Below, piece by piece: positions 35,189-43,590 of a DNA stretch of 56,899 bases; the first letter of the stretch is position 1; each line of letters begins with the position of its first letter. The position numbers and the translations under genes are program-made. The stretch lies in the NCBI GenBank assembly GCA_018830445.1, contig JAHJSN010000212.1, forward strand, positions 1 through 56,899. The letters are read 5' to 3'. Origin of the DNA: Alphaproteobacteria bacterium (lineage in GTDB: Bacteria > Pseudomonadota > Alphaproteobacteria > Rhizobiales > Hyphomicrobiaceae). The notes under the pieces are model-generated. The model was not told the DNA's origin and did not search any database. It was given only the letters and a program-made list of their open reading frames with translations.

Positions 35189-35220
35189 GTCGGCGGGCCG
35201 GTCTTGCGCTGCAGGTGGGA

Positions 35221-35256
35221 AGAAAACAGGGGCAGGACGCTGGGTCCGGCCCCTGT
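35221..35256 (-). terminator. Rho-independent terminator of the second SSS operon
   Basis: Read on the minus strand, ACAGGGGC pairs with GCCCCTGT across a 15-base loop and is followed by TTTTCTTCCC. It lies about 55 bases beyond the stop of the symporter gene. A second, perfect 9-bp hairpin (35272-35300) sits between them without a T-run. Confidence 0.75.
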
Positions 35257-35311
35257 ATGAAGGTTGCGGGTCTGCCGGCCGGTTGAGTTCTGGCCGGCAG
35301 ATTATCCAGCT

Positions 35312-37138
35312 TCAGTGCTTGGCGTCGAGAATGGTATCGCCGCTTGGGTACCGTGTTCTGTCGACCATGTCCTGCACCTCTGCGCTTGGAGCCGGCGTCA
35401 ATAGTGAGACGACGACCATCGCGACGAGGCTGACCGGCATGCCGATGATGCCGAAGCGCAGGTGGTCGATCGACCAGACCGGATCCATCAGACCGTTGTA
35501 GATCATGTAGAGGTACCAGGTGCCTGCACCGAAGCCGAACACCATGCCGGCGATGGCGCCTGCCGTATTGGCACGCTTCCACCAGACCCCTAGCACCAGC
35601 GGGAAGAACAGGCCGGAGCACGCGAAGCAGAATGCCCACGCAACCGCACCCAGAATTCCCGTCAGCTTCATGGAGGCAACGAACGCCGCTGCGGCCCCGA
35701 TCACGACCAGCAACACGCGAGCAACGACCAGGCGGGTCGATGTTTCGGCCTTCGGATCGATGATCTTGTAGTAGAGGTCGTGGCTGAGCGCGTTGGCGAT
35801 GGCCAGCAGAAGCCCGTCGGCCGTGGACATGGCGGCAGCCATACCGCCGGCGGCGACGAGGCCGGAGATGACGTAAGGCAGGCCTGCGATTTCAGGCGTT
35901 GCCAGCACGACGATGTCCGGTCGCATGAAGAACTCGTTGAGCTGGACGATGCCATCCCCGTTCTGGTCCTGCACGGCAAGATAGCCCACAGCACTCCAGT
36001 TCTTCACCCATTCGAGGGCCTGCACGTCCGCGACCGCCTTGCCGATGACCGACGTAGCGAGGTTTGGATCGAGCAGCTGCAGCTTCGTCAGCGTGGCCAG
36101 TGCCGGTGCCGTGAAGTACAACAGGAAGATGAAGAACAGCGACCAGCCGACCGAGCGGCGGGCTGCCGTCACTGTCGGCGTCGTGAAGTAGCGCATCAGG
36201 ATGTGCGGCAGCGAGGCCGTACCCGTCATCATGCACAACGCCAGCGTGGCGAATTTCCACGAGTCGAGACCACCCTGCGGATCGAAGTGCGGTGTCGTCA
36301 GTTCCTTGAGCCCGGCAACCGCCGTAGCGGCCTTCTGCAGTCCGTACTGGGCTTCCAGTTCCTGGACGCGCAGCGCGGCTTCCCCGTACGTGAAGTGCGG
36401 GATCATGCCGAAGCCCTGCTTGTTGGACATCCAGATCACCGGCGTCAGGTAGGCGATGATGAGCACGATGTACTGCGCCACCTGGGTCCAGGTCACGCCG
36501 CGCATGCCGCCGAGCATCGAGCACAGGAGAATGCCGAGAAGGCCGAACCACACGCCGACTTCGAACGGAATGCCGAGCGCGCGCGATGCGATCGTTCCGG
36601 TCGCGTTGATCTGCGCCGTCACGTACGTGAACGAGGCAACCACGAGAATGATCACCGCGCACAGACGGGCAATGTTGCCGCCGTAACGTGTGCCGATGAA
36701 GTCGGGAACCGTGTAGCAGCCGAACTTTCTCAGGTAAGGCGCCATCAGCGAGTTGACGAGCACGTAGCCGCCGGTCCAGCCGATGATAAACCCGAGGTAG
36801 GGATAGCCGCCGAAGTAGATGCCGCCAGCAAGCGCCACGAACGATGCACCCGACATCCAGTCGGCTGCTGTCGCCATGCCGTTGTAGAGCGCCGGCACTT
36901 CGCGGCCCGCCACGTAATAGGCTTCCGCCTGCATGGTCCGCGACAGGTATCCGATGATCGCGTAGATCGCGATCGTGAACATGAGGAACAGAATCCCGAT
37001 CGTCTTCGCCTGGAAACCTTGTGTTTCAAGGTAAGCCATCAGCGCGAAGAAGACGAGAAATCCGATTGTATAAAGACCGTAGACGAGACCTAGTCTATCG
37101 GTAAATTTGGCACCCTGCGGCGCATCTTGAACAGCCAT
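35312..37138 (-). CDS. Sodium:solute symporter, VC_2705/ActP-like (copy 2)
   Basis: A 608-residue SSS transporter with about 13 helices. AYYVAGREVPALYNGMATAA then DWMSGASFVALAGGIYFGGY are strong ActP/VC_2705-type landmarks, and the protein has a long loop at about residues 260-300. It diverges clearly from copy 1 at 26466-28295, which suggests a different substrate or affinity. It follows a DUF4212 gene by 15 bases on the same strand, as in the other locus. Acetate or another short carboxylate is the likely substrate by family. Confidence 0.9.
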   Translation of the reverse strand: MAVQDAPQGAKFTDRLGLVYGLYTIGFLVFFALMAYLETQGFQAKTIGILFLMFTIAIYAIIGYLSRTMQAEAYYVAGREVPALYNGMATAADWMSGASFVALAGGIYFGGYPYLGFIIGWTGGYVLVNSLMAPYLRKFGCYTVPDFIGTRYGGNIARLCAVIILVVASFTYVTAQINATGTIASRALGIPFEVGVWFGLLGILLCSMLGGMRGVTWTQVAQYIVLIIAYLTPVIWMSNKQGFGMIPHFTYGEAALRVQELEAQYGLQKAATAVAGLKELTTPHFDPQGGLDSWKFATLALCMMTGTASLPHILMRYFTTPTVTAARRSVGWSLFFIFLLYFTAPALATLTKLQLLDPNLATSVIGKAVADVQALEWVKNWSAVGYLAVQDQNGDGIVQLNEFFMRPDIVVLATPEIAGLPYVISGLVAAGGMAAAMSTADGLLLAIANALSHDLYYKIIDPKAETSTRLVVARVLLVVIGAAAAFVASMKLTGILGAVAWAFCFACSGLFFPLVLGVWWKRANTAGAIAGMVFGFGAGTWYLYMIYNGLMDPVWSIDHLRFGIIGMPVSLVAMVVVSLLTPAPSAEVQDMVDRTRYPSGDTILDAKH

Positions 37139-37153
37139 TATCGGTTCCCCCGG

Positions 37154-37414
37154 TTATTCGTCGCTGACGCCAAACTCGCGGTCGATCGCATCCTGGCGCA
37201 TGTTCTGGTACCAGATCATAACGACGAACGCGATGAGCGAGCCTTGGACAATGAAGTAATAGCCGAGCTTCCAACCAAATATTACAATGGTGTCGAGCTC
37301 TTTGGCGAACCATGGCAGCAACAAGCCGAAAACGAACCAGAGGATCAGAATAAAGATCGTCAGGCTTCTCGTTTTCGCCCAGTGCTGCGCATTGCGTTCA
37401 GCATCATTGGACAT
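37154..37414 (-). CDS. DUF4212 small subunit of an SSS symporter (copy 2)
   Basis: An 86-residue protein with two membrane helices (about residues 18-38 and 46-70) and the C-terminal charged stretch YQNMRQDAIDREFG, matching DUF4212. The open frame reaches 37483, but ATG 37414 is chosen because GGGAGGAG ends six bases upstream and the length then equals copy 1. It is the first gene of a two-gene operon with the downstream symporter and is divergent from the hypothetical gene at 37522. Confidence 0.85.
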   Translation of the reverse strand: MSNDAERNAQHWAKTRSLTIFILILWFVFGLLLPWFAKELDTIVIFGWKLGYYFIVQGSLIAFVVMIWYQNMRQDAIDREFGVSDE

Positions 37415-37521
37415 TTGCATCTCCTCCCGAGATTTTTGGCACGGGCACAACCTGACGCCCGCTGCGAAACATGCTAACGTCATTACCGGAATGTCAACAA
37501 TCGTTACCTTAGTCGTGGTTC

Positions 37522-38199
37522 ATGCGGGAGTATCAGCGCTTGACGGAGATGGGCGGCGCGCTGAGCGGGCTAATGCAGGAGCTTCGGCGCCTTGCCGGAC
37601 TGATCATCCCTACGACTCGTTCCACCCCAATTGAAACCGTTGAATCTGTTACGGAATTTGTTGGAACGAGAGCGGCATACGTAGCCCAGACGACGCTCTA
37701 CGGTTATATGAAGGCGCGCATGGGCACGAGCTTCCAGCGCTATTTCGAGGACGATGACTTCTCTGCCACACTGCGCATTGCTGCCGTTAAGGTTGCTGTC
37801 GCCTGTGTCGACGATCTGACGATTTTTGCAATTGCCAAGGCAACCGAAAGTGGCAAGCTGTCCCGCGCCGCAACATGCTCATTTGCGCTGCAATGCTATG
37901 AGCGTGCGCTGCAAGACATCGTATCCGAGCAGGATCGTATCCACATCCCTGCCGACGCGGCCGCGACATTCCAGCTGCGAGTGCAGGCAACCGACTGGGT
38001 GAAGGCCGCCGACCGCGATTATTCCTTCGTGCGCAGTCCCGAGGCGCTGGTTCGCTACGCCCCGGTTGTGGAGGAGTTCATGCACGACGACAGCGAGATC
38101 GTCGGAAATTCGATCCGCTTCCGCTGGATAGAGATCCGCAAGGCCTTGACCCAGCGCATGGACGCCGATGCGGTTTGCCGTGACTGGTTGGACACCTGA
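37522..38199 (+). CDS. Hypothetical protein beside the exonuclease-nucleotidyltransferase gene
   Basis: A 225-residue soluble, mostly helical protein that I do not recognise. It contains GTRAAYVAQTTLYGYMKARM then GTSFQRYFEDDDF near residues 48-78. There is no signal peptide or membrane helix. Its stop is 18 bases before the large exonuclease/CBS/DUF294 gene, and its start is divergent from the second DUF4212-SSS operon. It is probably functionally tied to one or both, but no role can be assigned. Confidence 0.75.
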   Translation: MREYQRLTEMGGALSGLMQELRRLAGLIIPTTRSTPIETVESVTEFVGTRAAYVAQTTLYGYMKARMGTSFQRYFEDDDFSATLRIAAVKVAVACVDDLTIFAIAKATESGKLSRAATCSFALQCYERALQDIVSEQDRIHIPADAAATFQLRVQATDWVKAADRDYSFVRSPEALVRYAPVVEEFMHDDSEIVGNSIRFRWIEIRKALTQRMDADAVCRDWLDT

Positions 38200-38217
38200 G
38201 CATCTGGGGGCGGAACC

Positions 38218-40347
38218 ATGACTTTTGCAAGCGTGCCACCTGACGTTGGCGGGACGCTGCTTTCCGTCCTGCCCGCGATTTCCCTCGACCTTGAGACGAC
38301 TGGATTGGACGTCGCCGTTGATCGCGTCATAGAGATCGGCGCGGTGAAGATCGCGCCTGCGGCAAAGGACCCGAACCACGAGTACTCTGCTTTCGTCGCA
38401 CCGGGCATACCTATTCCCGCAATCTCCCAGGCGGTCCACGGCATCAGCGATGAAGATGTCGCCGGCGCGCCCCGTTTTGCCGGCGCAATGCGCGACTTCG
38501 CGGAGTGGGCCGGCGCCTCCGTCGTCATCGGATTTTCGATCGGATTCGACCTTGCCGTTCTCAAGGCCGAGCATGAGCGCAACGGCTTGAAGTGGAAAGC
38601 GCCAAGATCGATCGACGTCCGCCACCTGCTTGAAGTCCTTTCCCCGGCGTTTGGTGCTTTGTCGCTCGAGGCAGCCGCCGTGCGTTTCGCCATACCGGTC
38701 ACCGACCGCCATCGCGCACTTGCCGATGCCGCTCTGGCGGCCGCCGTTTTCAAGGCCGTGCTTCCACTGTTGCGCGAAAAGGGCATCCGTACCCTCGCGC
38801 AGGCCGAAAGGGCCATCGATCAGAAGCCGAGCCAGAGGGCTGCGGAAGGTGCGGCCGGATGGGTAGGTACGGCCGCCCCGTCGAGTGCTGCCATCAGCAT
38901 CGCGGATTTTGCGCGCATCGATAGCTTCGCTTTCCGTCACCGCGTTTCGGACCTGATGAAGTCGCCGCCCCTCGCCGTCGCCGGCGAGACCTCGATGCGG
39001 GTTGTGCTGAACCAGATGGCCGAGATGAAGGTCAGCTCGCTGTTCGTCAACGGAAACGCCAATCAGCCGACCGGCATCATCACCGAACGCGATGTATTGC
39101 GAGCGCTGGCCCGCGACGGCGCCGCGGCCTTTGACGCTCCGGTTTCGAAATTCGCCTCAAGCAACCTGGTGACGATCAGCCGCGACGAATTCGTCTACCG
39201 TGCCCTGGCGATAATGACGTCGCGCGGCTTCCGTCACCTCGGCGTAACCGACGAGGACGGCCGCCTTGTCGGCGCACTCAGTTCCCGCGACCTGCTTCGC
39301 GGCCGTGCCGACGACGCGGTGGCGCTCGGCGGCAGCATCGAGCGGGCGTCATCGGCCGACGAGCTTGGACGCATCTGGCTCAATTTGCCCAAAGTCGCCA
39401 GGGCGCTCGATCTGGAAGAAGTCGACGTTCGCGATACCACCGCCGTCATCTCCCGCGAGCTGCGCGCCATGACGCGGCGGGCCTGCGAACTTGCCGAGGA
39501 TGCGCTTGCCGCCGAAGGCTTCGGCCCGCCGCCGTCGCGTTATGCGATGATGGTGCTTGGTTCAGGCGGGCGCGGCGAGAGCCTTCTCGCCATGGACCAG
39601 GACAACGCCATTGTCTACCAGCCGGGTCCCGCCGGACAGGACGTCGATCCTTGGTTCGAGCGTCTCGGCAAACGCGTCGCCGACAACCTCGATGCCGCAG
39701 GAGTTGTCTACTGCAAGGGTGGCGTAATGGCCTCCAACGCGGCGTGGCGCATGAGCGTGGAGCGCTGGAAGGAGACAGTCAGAAGTTGGATTGCCCGCAC
39801 CAAGCCGGAGAACATCCTGTCGTGTGATATCTTCTTTGATGCGGTCACGGTTCACGGCGAGGCGGCGCTGTTCGACGAAGTCTGGTCGGATGCAGCCGCA
39901 GTGGCGGGCAAGTCCCGGCCGTTCCAGAGCCTGCTGGCGCTGAGTGCGACGGATATTTCCTCGCCGTTTGGATGGACCGGCCGGTTGAAGCTTGCCGACG
40001 GTCGCATCGATCTCAAGCGCTTTGGCCTGATGCCGATCTTTTCTGCTGCCCGCGTGCTCGCCTTGCGCCATGGCATAAAGCCCCGCTCGACACGGCAGCG
40101 CCTGACCGCCGCCGCCGCAATCGAAGACACGCCAGCAGCCCTCGTGACCGACATCCTGGAGAGCCACCACCTCTTTCTCGAATTGATTCTTCGCCAGCAG
40201 CTGCGCGACTTGACGGCTGGCCACAAGCTTTCCAATTCCGTCGCGGTTGCGCAAATCACGGCCTCCGAGCGCCAGCAACTCAACTGGGCGCTGCATCAGG
40301 TGCCGCGCGTTGCCGATCTTCTCGGCACGCCACCCTCGTCCCTTTGA
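38218..40347 (+). CDS. DEDDh exonuclease-CBS-DUF294 nucleotidyltransferase fusion
   Basis: A 709-residue multidomain cytoplasmic protein. Residues 20-190 form a DnaQ/RNase T-type exonuclease with DxE at D24/E26 (SLDLETTGL), IGFSIGFDLAVLK and the DEDDh histidine in DRHRALADAAL. A pair of CBS domains covers about 243-370. DUF294 follows, with a nucleotidyltransferase motif GSGGRGESLLAMDQDNA near residue 448, and then the DUF294 C-terminal domain to the end. All active-site residues look intact. In many genomes exonuclease and CBS-DUF294 are separate genes. DUF294 is related to the GlnD nucleotidyltransferase domain, so a regulatory role near the carboxylate transporter is plausible. Confidence 0.87.
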   Translation: MTFASVPPDVGGTLLSVLPAISLDLETTGLDVAVDRVIEIGAVKIAPAAKDPNHEYSAFVAPGIPIPAISQAVHGISDEDVAGAPRFAGAMRDFAEWAGASVVIGFSIGFDLAVLKAEHERNGLKWKAPRSIDVRHLLEVLSPAFGALSLEAAAVRFAIPVTDRHRALADAALAAAVFKAVLPLLREKGIRTLAQAERAIDQKPSQRAAEGAAGWVGTAAPSSAAISIADFARIDSFAFRHRVSDLMKSPPLAVAGETSMRVVLNQMAEMKVSSLFVNGNANQPTGIITERDVLRALARDGAAAFDAPVSKFASSNLVTISRDEFVYRALAIMTSRGFRHLGVTDEDGRLVGALSSRDLLRGRADDAVALGGSIERASSADELGRIWLNLPKVARALDLEEVDVRDTTAVISRELRAMTRRACELAEDALAAEGFGPPPSRYAMMVLGSGGRGESLLAMDQDNAIVYQPGPAGQDVDPWFERLGKRVADNLDAAGVVYCKGGVMASNAAWRMSVERWKETVRSWIARTKPENILSCDIFFDAVTVHGEAALFDEVWSDAAAVAGKSRPFQSLLALSATDISSPFGWTGRLKLADGRIDLKRFGLMPIFSAARVLALRHGIKPRSTRQRLTAAAAIEDTPAALVTDILESHHLFLELILRQQLRDLTAGHKLSNSVAVAQITASERQQLNWALHQVPRVADLLGTPPSSL

Positions 40348-40393
40348 ATGGGACGCATGGTTGTCGCCCCGGTTGTCACGGCATCAGCCCCCC

Positions 40394-40432
40394 AAAAAGA
40401 AACACCGGGGAACGCTTGGGTTCCGCCGGTGT
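40394..40432 (-). terminator. Rho-independent terminator of the L,D-transpeptidase gene
   Basis: A hairpin of 12 bp with one bulged base: ACACCGG plus GGAAC (40402-40413) pairs with GTTCC plus CCGGTGT (40420-40432). On the minus strand it is followed at once by TTCTTTTT. It may also stop plus-strand transcription from the DUF294 gene, though less well. Confidence 0.78.
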
Positions 40433-40470
40433 CCGTTCTGCTTCCAGCCATCGGTCAATGACGCGCGGCC

Positions 40471-41049
40471 TCAGTAGCTCGTGAATTTCTTCCACGTTAC
40501 CGTCACACGCGTTCCGACGTTCACGCGCGAATAGAGGTGGGCGACGTCCTCGTTATACATCCTGATGCACCCCTTGGAGACCGCCGAACCGATCGTCCAC
40601 GGCGCGTCGGTGCCATGAATGCGGTAAAGGCTCGATCCCAGATAGAGTGCGCGGTTGCCCAGCGGATTGAGCGGATGCCCGCCCGGCACGTGCGCGGGAA
40701 GCTTCGGGTTCTCGCGCCGCATCTCCGGCGTTGGTGTCCAGCCCGGGTTGACCTTTTTCTGCGAGACGTGGGTGACGCCCGACCAGCGGCTTTGCGCCCG
40801 CGGGACCGCAATCGGATAGCTGACGGCTTCGCCGCGCGCATAGATGTGATAGAGCTTGCGGTCGCCGAAGCTGACGATGATCTGGCCCGGCTCGTACTTT
40901 GGTGAAAACGCGACGCTTGACTGCGATCCCCCCGACCACAGGAAATCGAAGAAGTCTTGCGCCGAAGCTCTTGCGCTGCCAAGGCTCGACAAGGTCAAGG
41001 ACAGTGCAGCAACAACGACGGCGCTGCGCAGGGTTCTGAGAATCGGCAT
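40471..41049 (-). CDS. L,D-transpeptidase (YkuD/ErfK family), secreted
   Basis: A 192-residue periplasmic enzyme that makes 3-3 cross-links in peptidoglycan or attaches proteins to it. A signal peptide (about residues 1-30, ending ARASA) precedes a YkuD domain. The family signature is present as RIHGTDAPWTIGSAVSKGCI followed by RMYNEDV, with the catalytic cysteine in SKGCIRM. PGGHPLNPLGNRALYLG matches the usual substrate-binding loop. ATG 41049 is preferred to the open frame from 41139 because it gives a proper signal peptide. It stands alone, with a good terminator after it. Confidence 0.92.
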   Translation of the reverse strand: MPILRTLRSAVVVAALSLTLSSLGSARASAQDFFDFLWSGGSQSSVAFSPKYEPGQIIVSFGDRKLYHIYARGEAVSYPIAVPRAQSRWSGVTHVSQKKVNPGWTPTPEMRRENPKLPAHVPGGHPLNPLGNRALYLGSSLYRIHGTDAPWTIGSAVSKGCIRMYNEDVAHLYSRVNVGTRVTVTWKKFTSY

Positions 41050-41366
41050 GATGATAGGTCCTGTTCTCGTGCTTGTGCTCGCGGCCCCGTGAAAGGCCAA
41101 GTCGACCGCCCCGCCCGCGAGGTACGCCCGCCGCCGCAACGAAATCCCTCTTCAAACGAACTCGACGCCACCGAATGTGCCGCTCCGACCGGGATGCGGC
41201 AACCCCGGGGCGGGCAATTGAGGGCGTTTGATGCGCCTTTGAGGAAGTTCTGTTTTTCGATTGTCGCAACTAAGCAACAGTCGATGCCGTTAGCCTGGGA
41301 TGATTCGGTGTACCGGATCGTTAACCGGTCTTCATATTATTTGGGGTGTTGGCGAACCGTGATCTT
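41050..41366. other. Intergenic region between the L,D-transpeptidase and opgC
   Basis: About 317 bases that should contain the L,D-transpeptidase promoter and the end of the opgC transcript. There is a run of lower-GC sequence at 41260-41345. No gene or strong hairpin was found. Confidence 0.4.
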
Positions 41367-42596
41367 TCAGGCGGCGAGCGGCGAATCCGTATCGCCGCGC
41401 GTCTGCGGTGCTTCGCCGGCTGTCTCGCGGCGCGCTTTGGCATGGCGCGGCGCTGACCACGGCGAAGACTTGAACCAGGCGGCCGTGTAGGCAACCGCGA
41501 TCATCAGGCCAAAAGCTGCAAAGTTCACCAGTACCGTCGCCACCGCCGTGTTGCCGGACAGATTGAGCGCGACGCCGGCAAGGGTGCACAACATCACGCC
41601 GCTGAGGAATACCGGGAGCGTCTGGCTGCCCACCTTGCTGACGGCTTGCACGAACAGTTGCCATCCGGTGTTTTGCCAGCGCGTCAATCCCTCACCTGCA
41701 GGTCCGGCCAGTGCAAACGCAATGTATGCGAGCAACAGGAAGTGGACATAGCGAAGCAGCCCGAAATTGCCCTTGTCGAAGTAGGGCATCAGCGTCTCGC
41801 GGATGGACTGGCCATAGGGAAGCGCGACGGCGACCGGGTCATACGCGAGCGGGATCATGAGAACGAGGAGGATGGCCGCGGTGACGACGGCAACCTTGTG
41901 CACCGGTGGCGTCGGCAGCCAGCCGCGTGCAAAGGCAAACCCGGTAAAAAACACGAGCTGCCAGGCGAGTGGGTTGAAGAACCACGGCCGATCGCTCCAA
42001 GGCTCGGCGGGAATTTCGATCAGCTTCGCATTGCCGATCCCCCAGACGACCGCAATAAACGCCAGCGCTGCGTATTTGCCGAACCGCGATACCAGCAGAA
42101 CGAGCGGCACCATTGCGAGCAGCACCAGATACATGGGCAGGATGTCGAACAGACCCGGCACATACGTCAACGTCATCAGGCCAAGAAGATTGCGCGCCGC
42201 ATCGTTGGAGACGGCATGATGCATATCGAGGCCCCGCAGATATGCGTCCCCCGTTCCGAGCCAGGCATCGACGCCGATCATCGCCGCCAGGACCGCGAAG
42301 AACACGCCGATATGCGCCCAGTAGACCTGCCAGCAACGCTGTGCGATGCGCGCCGAACACATCGTTGCTCCGCGCTCGTCGAACAGGCGCCCGTAGGCCA
42401 GCGCCGAAGCAATCCCCGAACAGAAGACGAAGATCTCTGCCGAATCCGAGAAGCCGAATTTGCCCGGCGTATAGGCAGCCCACGCATTCATCTTGGCGTG
42501 TGCCACGAAGATGATGAACAGCGCCAGCCCGCGAAAGAAATCGAGCCTGATATCGCGGCTGCGGGGTGCCGGACTGATTGAGGTCTTGGTCTTCAT
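41367..42596 (-). CDS. opgC: OpgC, membrane acyltransferase modifying periplasmic glucans
   Basis: A polytopic inner-membrane protein of 409 residues with about ten helices. RDIRLDFFRGLALFIIFVAH opens the first helix and FGFSDSAEIFVFCSGIASAL follows, both typical of OpgC. OpgC adds succinyl groups to osmoregulated periplasmic glucans. The open frame begins at 42647, but ATG 42596 has AGGAGG eight bases upstream. The last 25 residues form a polar cytoplasmic tail. It is on the same strand as opgH, although a BA14K-like gene on the opposite strand lies between them. Confidence 0.9.
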   Translation of the reverse strand: MKTKTSISPAPRSRDIRLDFFRGLALFIIFVAHAKMNAWAAYTPGKFGFSDSAEIFVFCSGIASALAYGRLFDERGATMCSARIAQRCWQVYWAHIGVFFAVLAAMIGVDAWLGTGDAYLRGLDMHHAVSNDAARNLLGLMTLTYVPGLFDILPMYLVLLAMVPLVLLVSRFGKYAALAFIAVVWGIGNAKLIEIPAEPWSDRPWFFNPLAWQLVFFTGFAFARGWLPTPPVHKVAVVTAAILLVLMIPLAYDPVAVALPYGQSIRETLMPYFDKGNFGLLRYVHFLLLAYIAFALAGPAGEGLTRWQNTGWQLFVQAVSKVGSQTLPVFLSGVMLCTLAGVALNLSGNTAVATVLVNFAAFGLMIAVAYTAAWFKSSPWSAPRHAKARRETAGEAPQTRGDTDSPLAA

Positions 42597-43057
42597 GGGC
42601 TTGCGCCTCCTGGACGCAGTAAGCCGTGAAAGCTTCGGCGAATGCATTTGAACGTCAGGTCATCACCTGTTGTTGCCTTATGCTGCGCCGCAAGATTAGT
42701 GCCGAGGTACGCACCCCGTCGCATCATTGTGCGAATCTACTCCTGCAATCCGCAGTCCGCTGCGCGGCAGTTTCGCGCATCTTTCAACAGTCTGACTCTA
42801 AACGATTTACGCGATTCCCCGGGCAGCGGAATGCGGCTCGCTGAAATCTATCCCGCCACCTGCGCCAAATGCGTGTCGAGGTCGTGGCAATAGTGTGCAA
42901 CGCACAATGGCAAGCGCGTCAATGTGCTCCATTCGCCTTGAGCGAGGTCAACACCCTGCGCCGTCTCGCCCTCCTACTTTGGTCACAAGCCGAAGGGTCG
43001 ACACGCCGAGGCGTGGCGGTTTCCTTCGTCAACCTCACTTTCAGGAGTTCAAACGGC
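42597..43057. promoter_or_regulatory. Divergent promoter region between opgC and the BA14K gene
   Basis: About 460 bases without a supported gene. The flanking genes point away, so both promoters must be here. The frames open on the plus strand before 43058 lack a good ribosome site. No clear operator was found. Confidence 0.4.
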
Positions 43058-43519
43058 ATGACATCCAAAGCCACCTTGATTCTATCCGCCGCATTCTCAG
43101 CCGGCGCAGTCGTTCTGGTCTTGTCGGCGGCCGCTGGTGCGGCTCCCTTGGCTCCTCTCGCGCAATCCGCCGCGCAAAGCACCGCCAAGGCCGTCGGCCT
43201 TCCTGTCGTTGAAGTCGCCAAAAGGAGGGTCGGGGTAAAGCGCATCCGCCCTCGAACCTTGCGTAGCGCACGCATCGTCCGCCGCCGCCTCTCGCCACGT
43301 CACCGCTATACGCGCCGCCGCGCGCTGACACGCGGCATCGGAATCGGTATCGGGATCGGTATCGTCGCCATCATCGCCAAGCATGCCGCCCACTCCGAGT
43401 TTCAGGCAGCCATGCGCCGTTGTGCCCGCGACTACCGTTCGTTCGACTGGGAAACCGGTACGTATATCACCTACAGCGGTGATGTCAGGCTGTGCCCGTA
43501 TCTGCGTCCATACCTCTGA
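43058..43519 (+). CDS. BA14K family secreted protein
   Basis: A 153-residue protein. A signal peptide (about residues 1-29, with AAGAAP at its end) is followed by a strongly basic stretch (KRIRPRTLRSARIVRRRLSP), a glycine-isoleucine hydrophobic run (GIGIGIGIGIVAIIA, about residues 98-112), and a C-terminal BA14K domain with CARDYRSFDWETGTYITYSG and CPYL. BA14K proteins are small envelope proteins known as immunoreactive antigens in Brucella; function is unclear, with lectin-like activity proposed. ATG 43058 has AGGAG ten bases upstream. It interrupts the opg genes on the opposite strand. Confidence 0.82.
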   Translation: MTSKATLILSAAFSAGAVVLVLSAAAGAAPLAPLAQSAAQSTAKAVGLPVVEVAKRRVGVKRIRPRTLRSARIVRRRLSPRHRYTRRRALTRGIGIGIGIGIVAIIAKHAAHSEFQAAMRRCARDYRSFDWETGTYITYSGDVRLCPYLRPYL

Positions 43520-43590
43520 GTTGGGCGAAGTCGAATTGAGATCAGCCGCTCGAACCGGGTGGGCGCCGCATGGTGCTCCCCGGCTTCTTA

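Noticed and set aside
42869-43057. Longer N-terminus for the BA14K protein
   Set aside because: It would place 63 residues before an obvious signal peptide; ATG 43058 has AGGAG at proper spacing.
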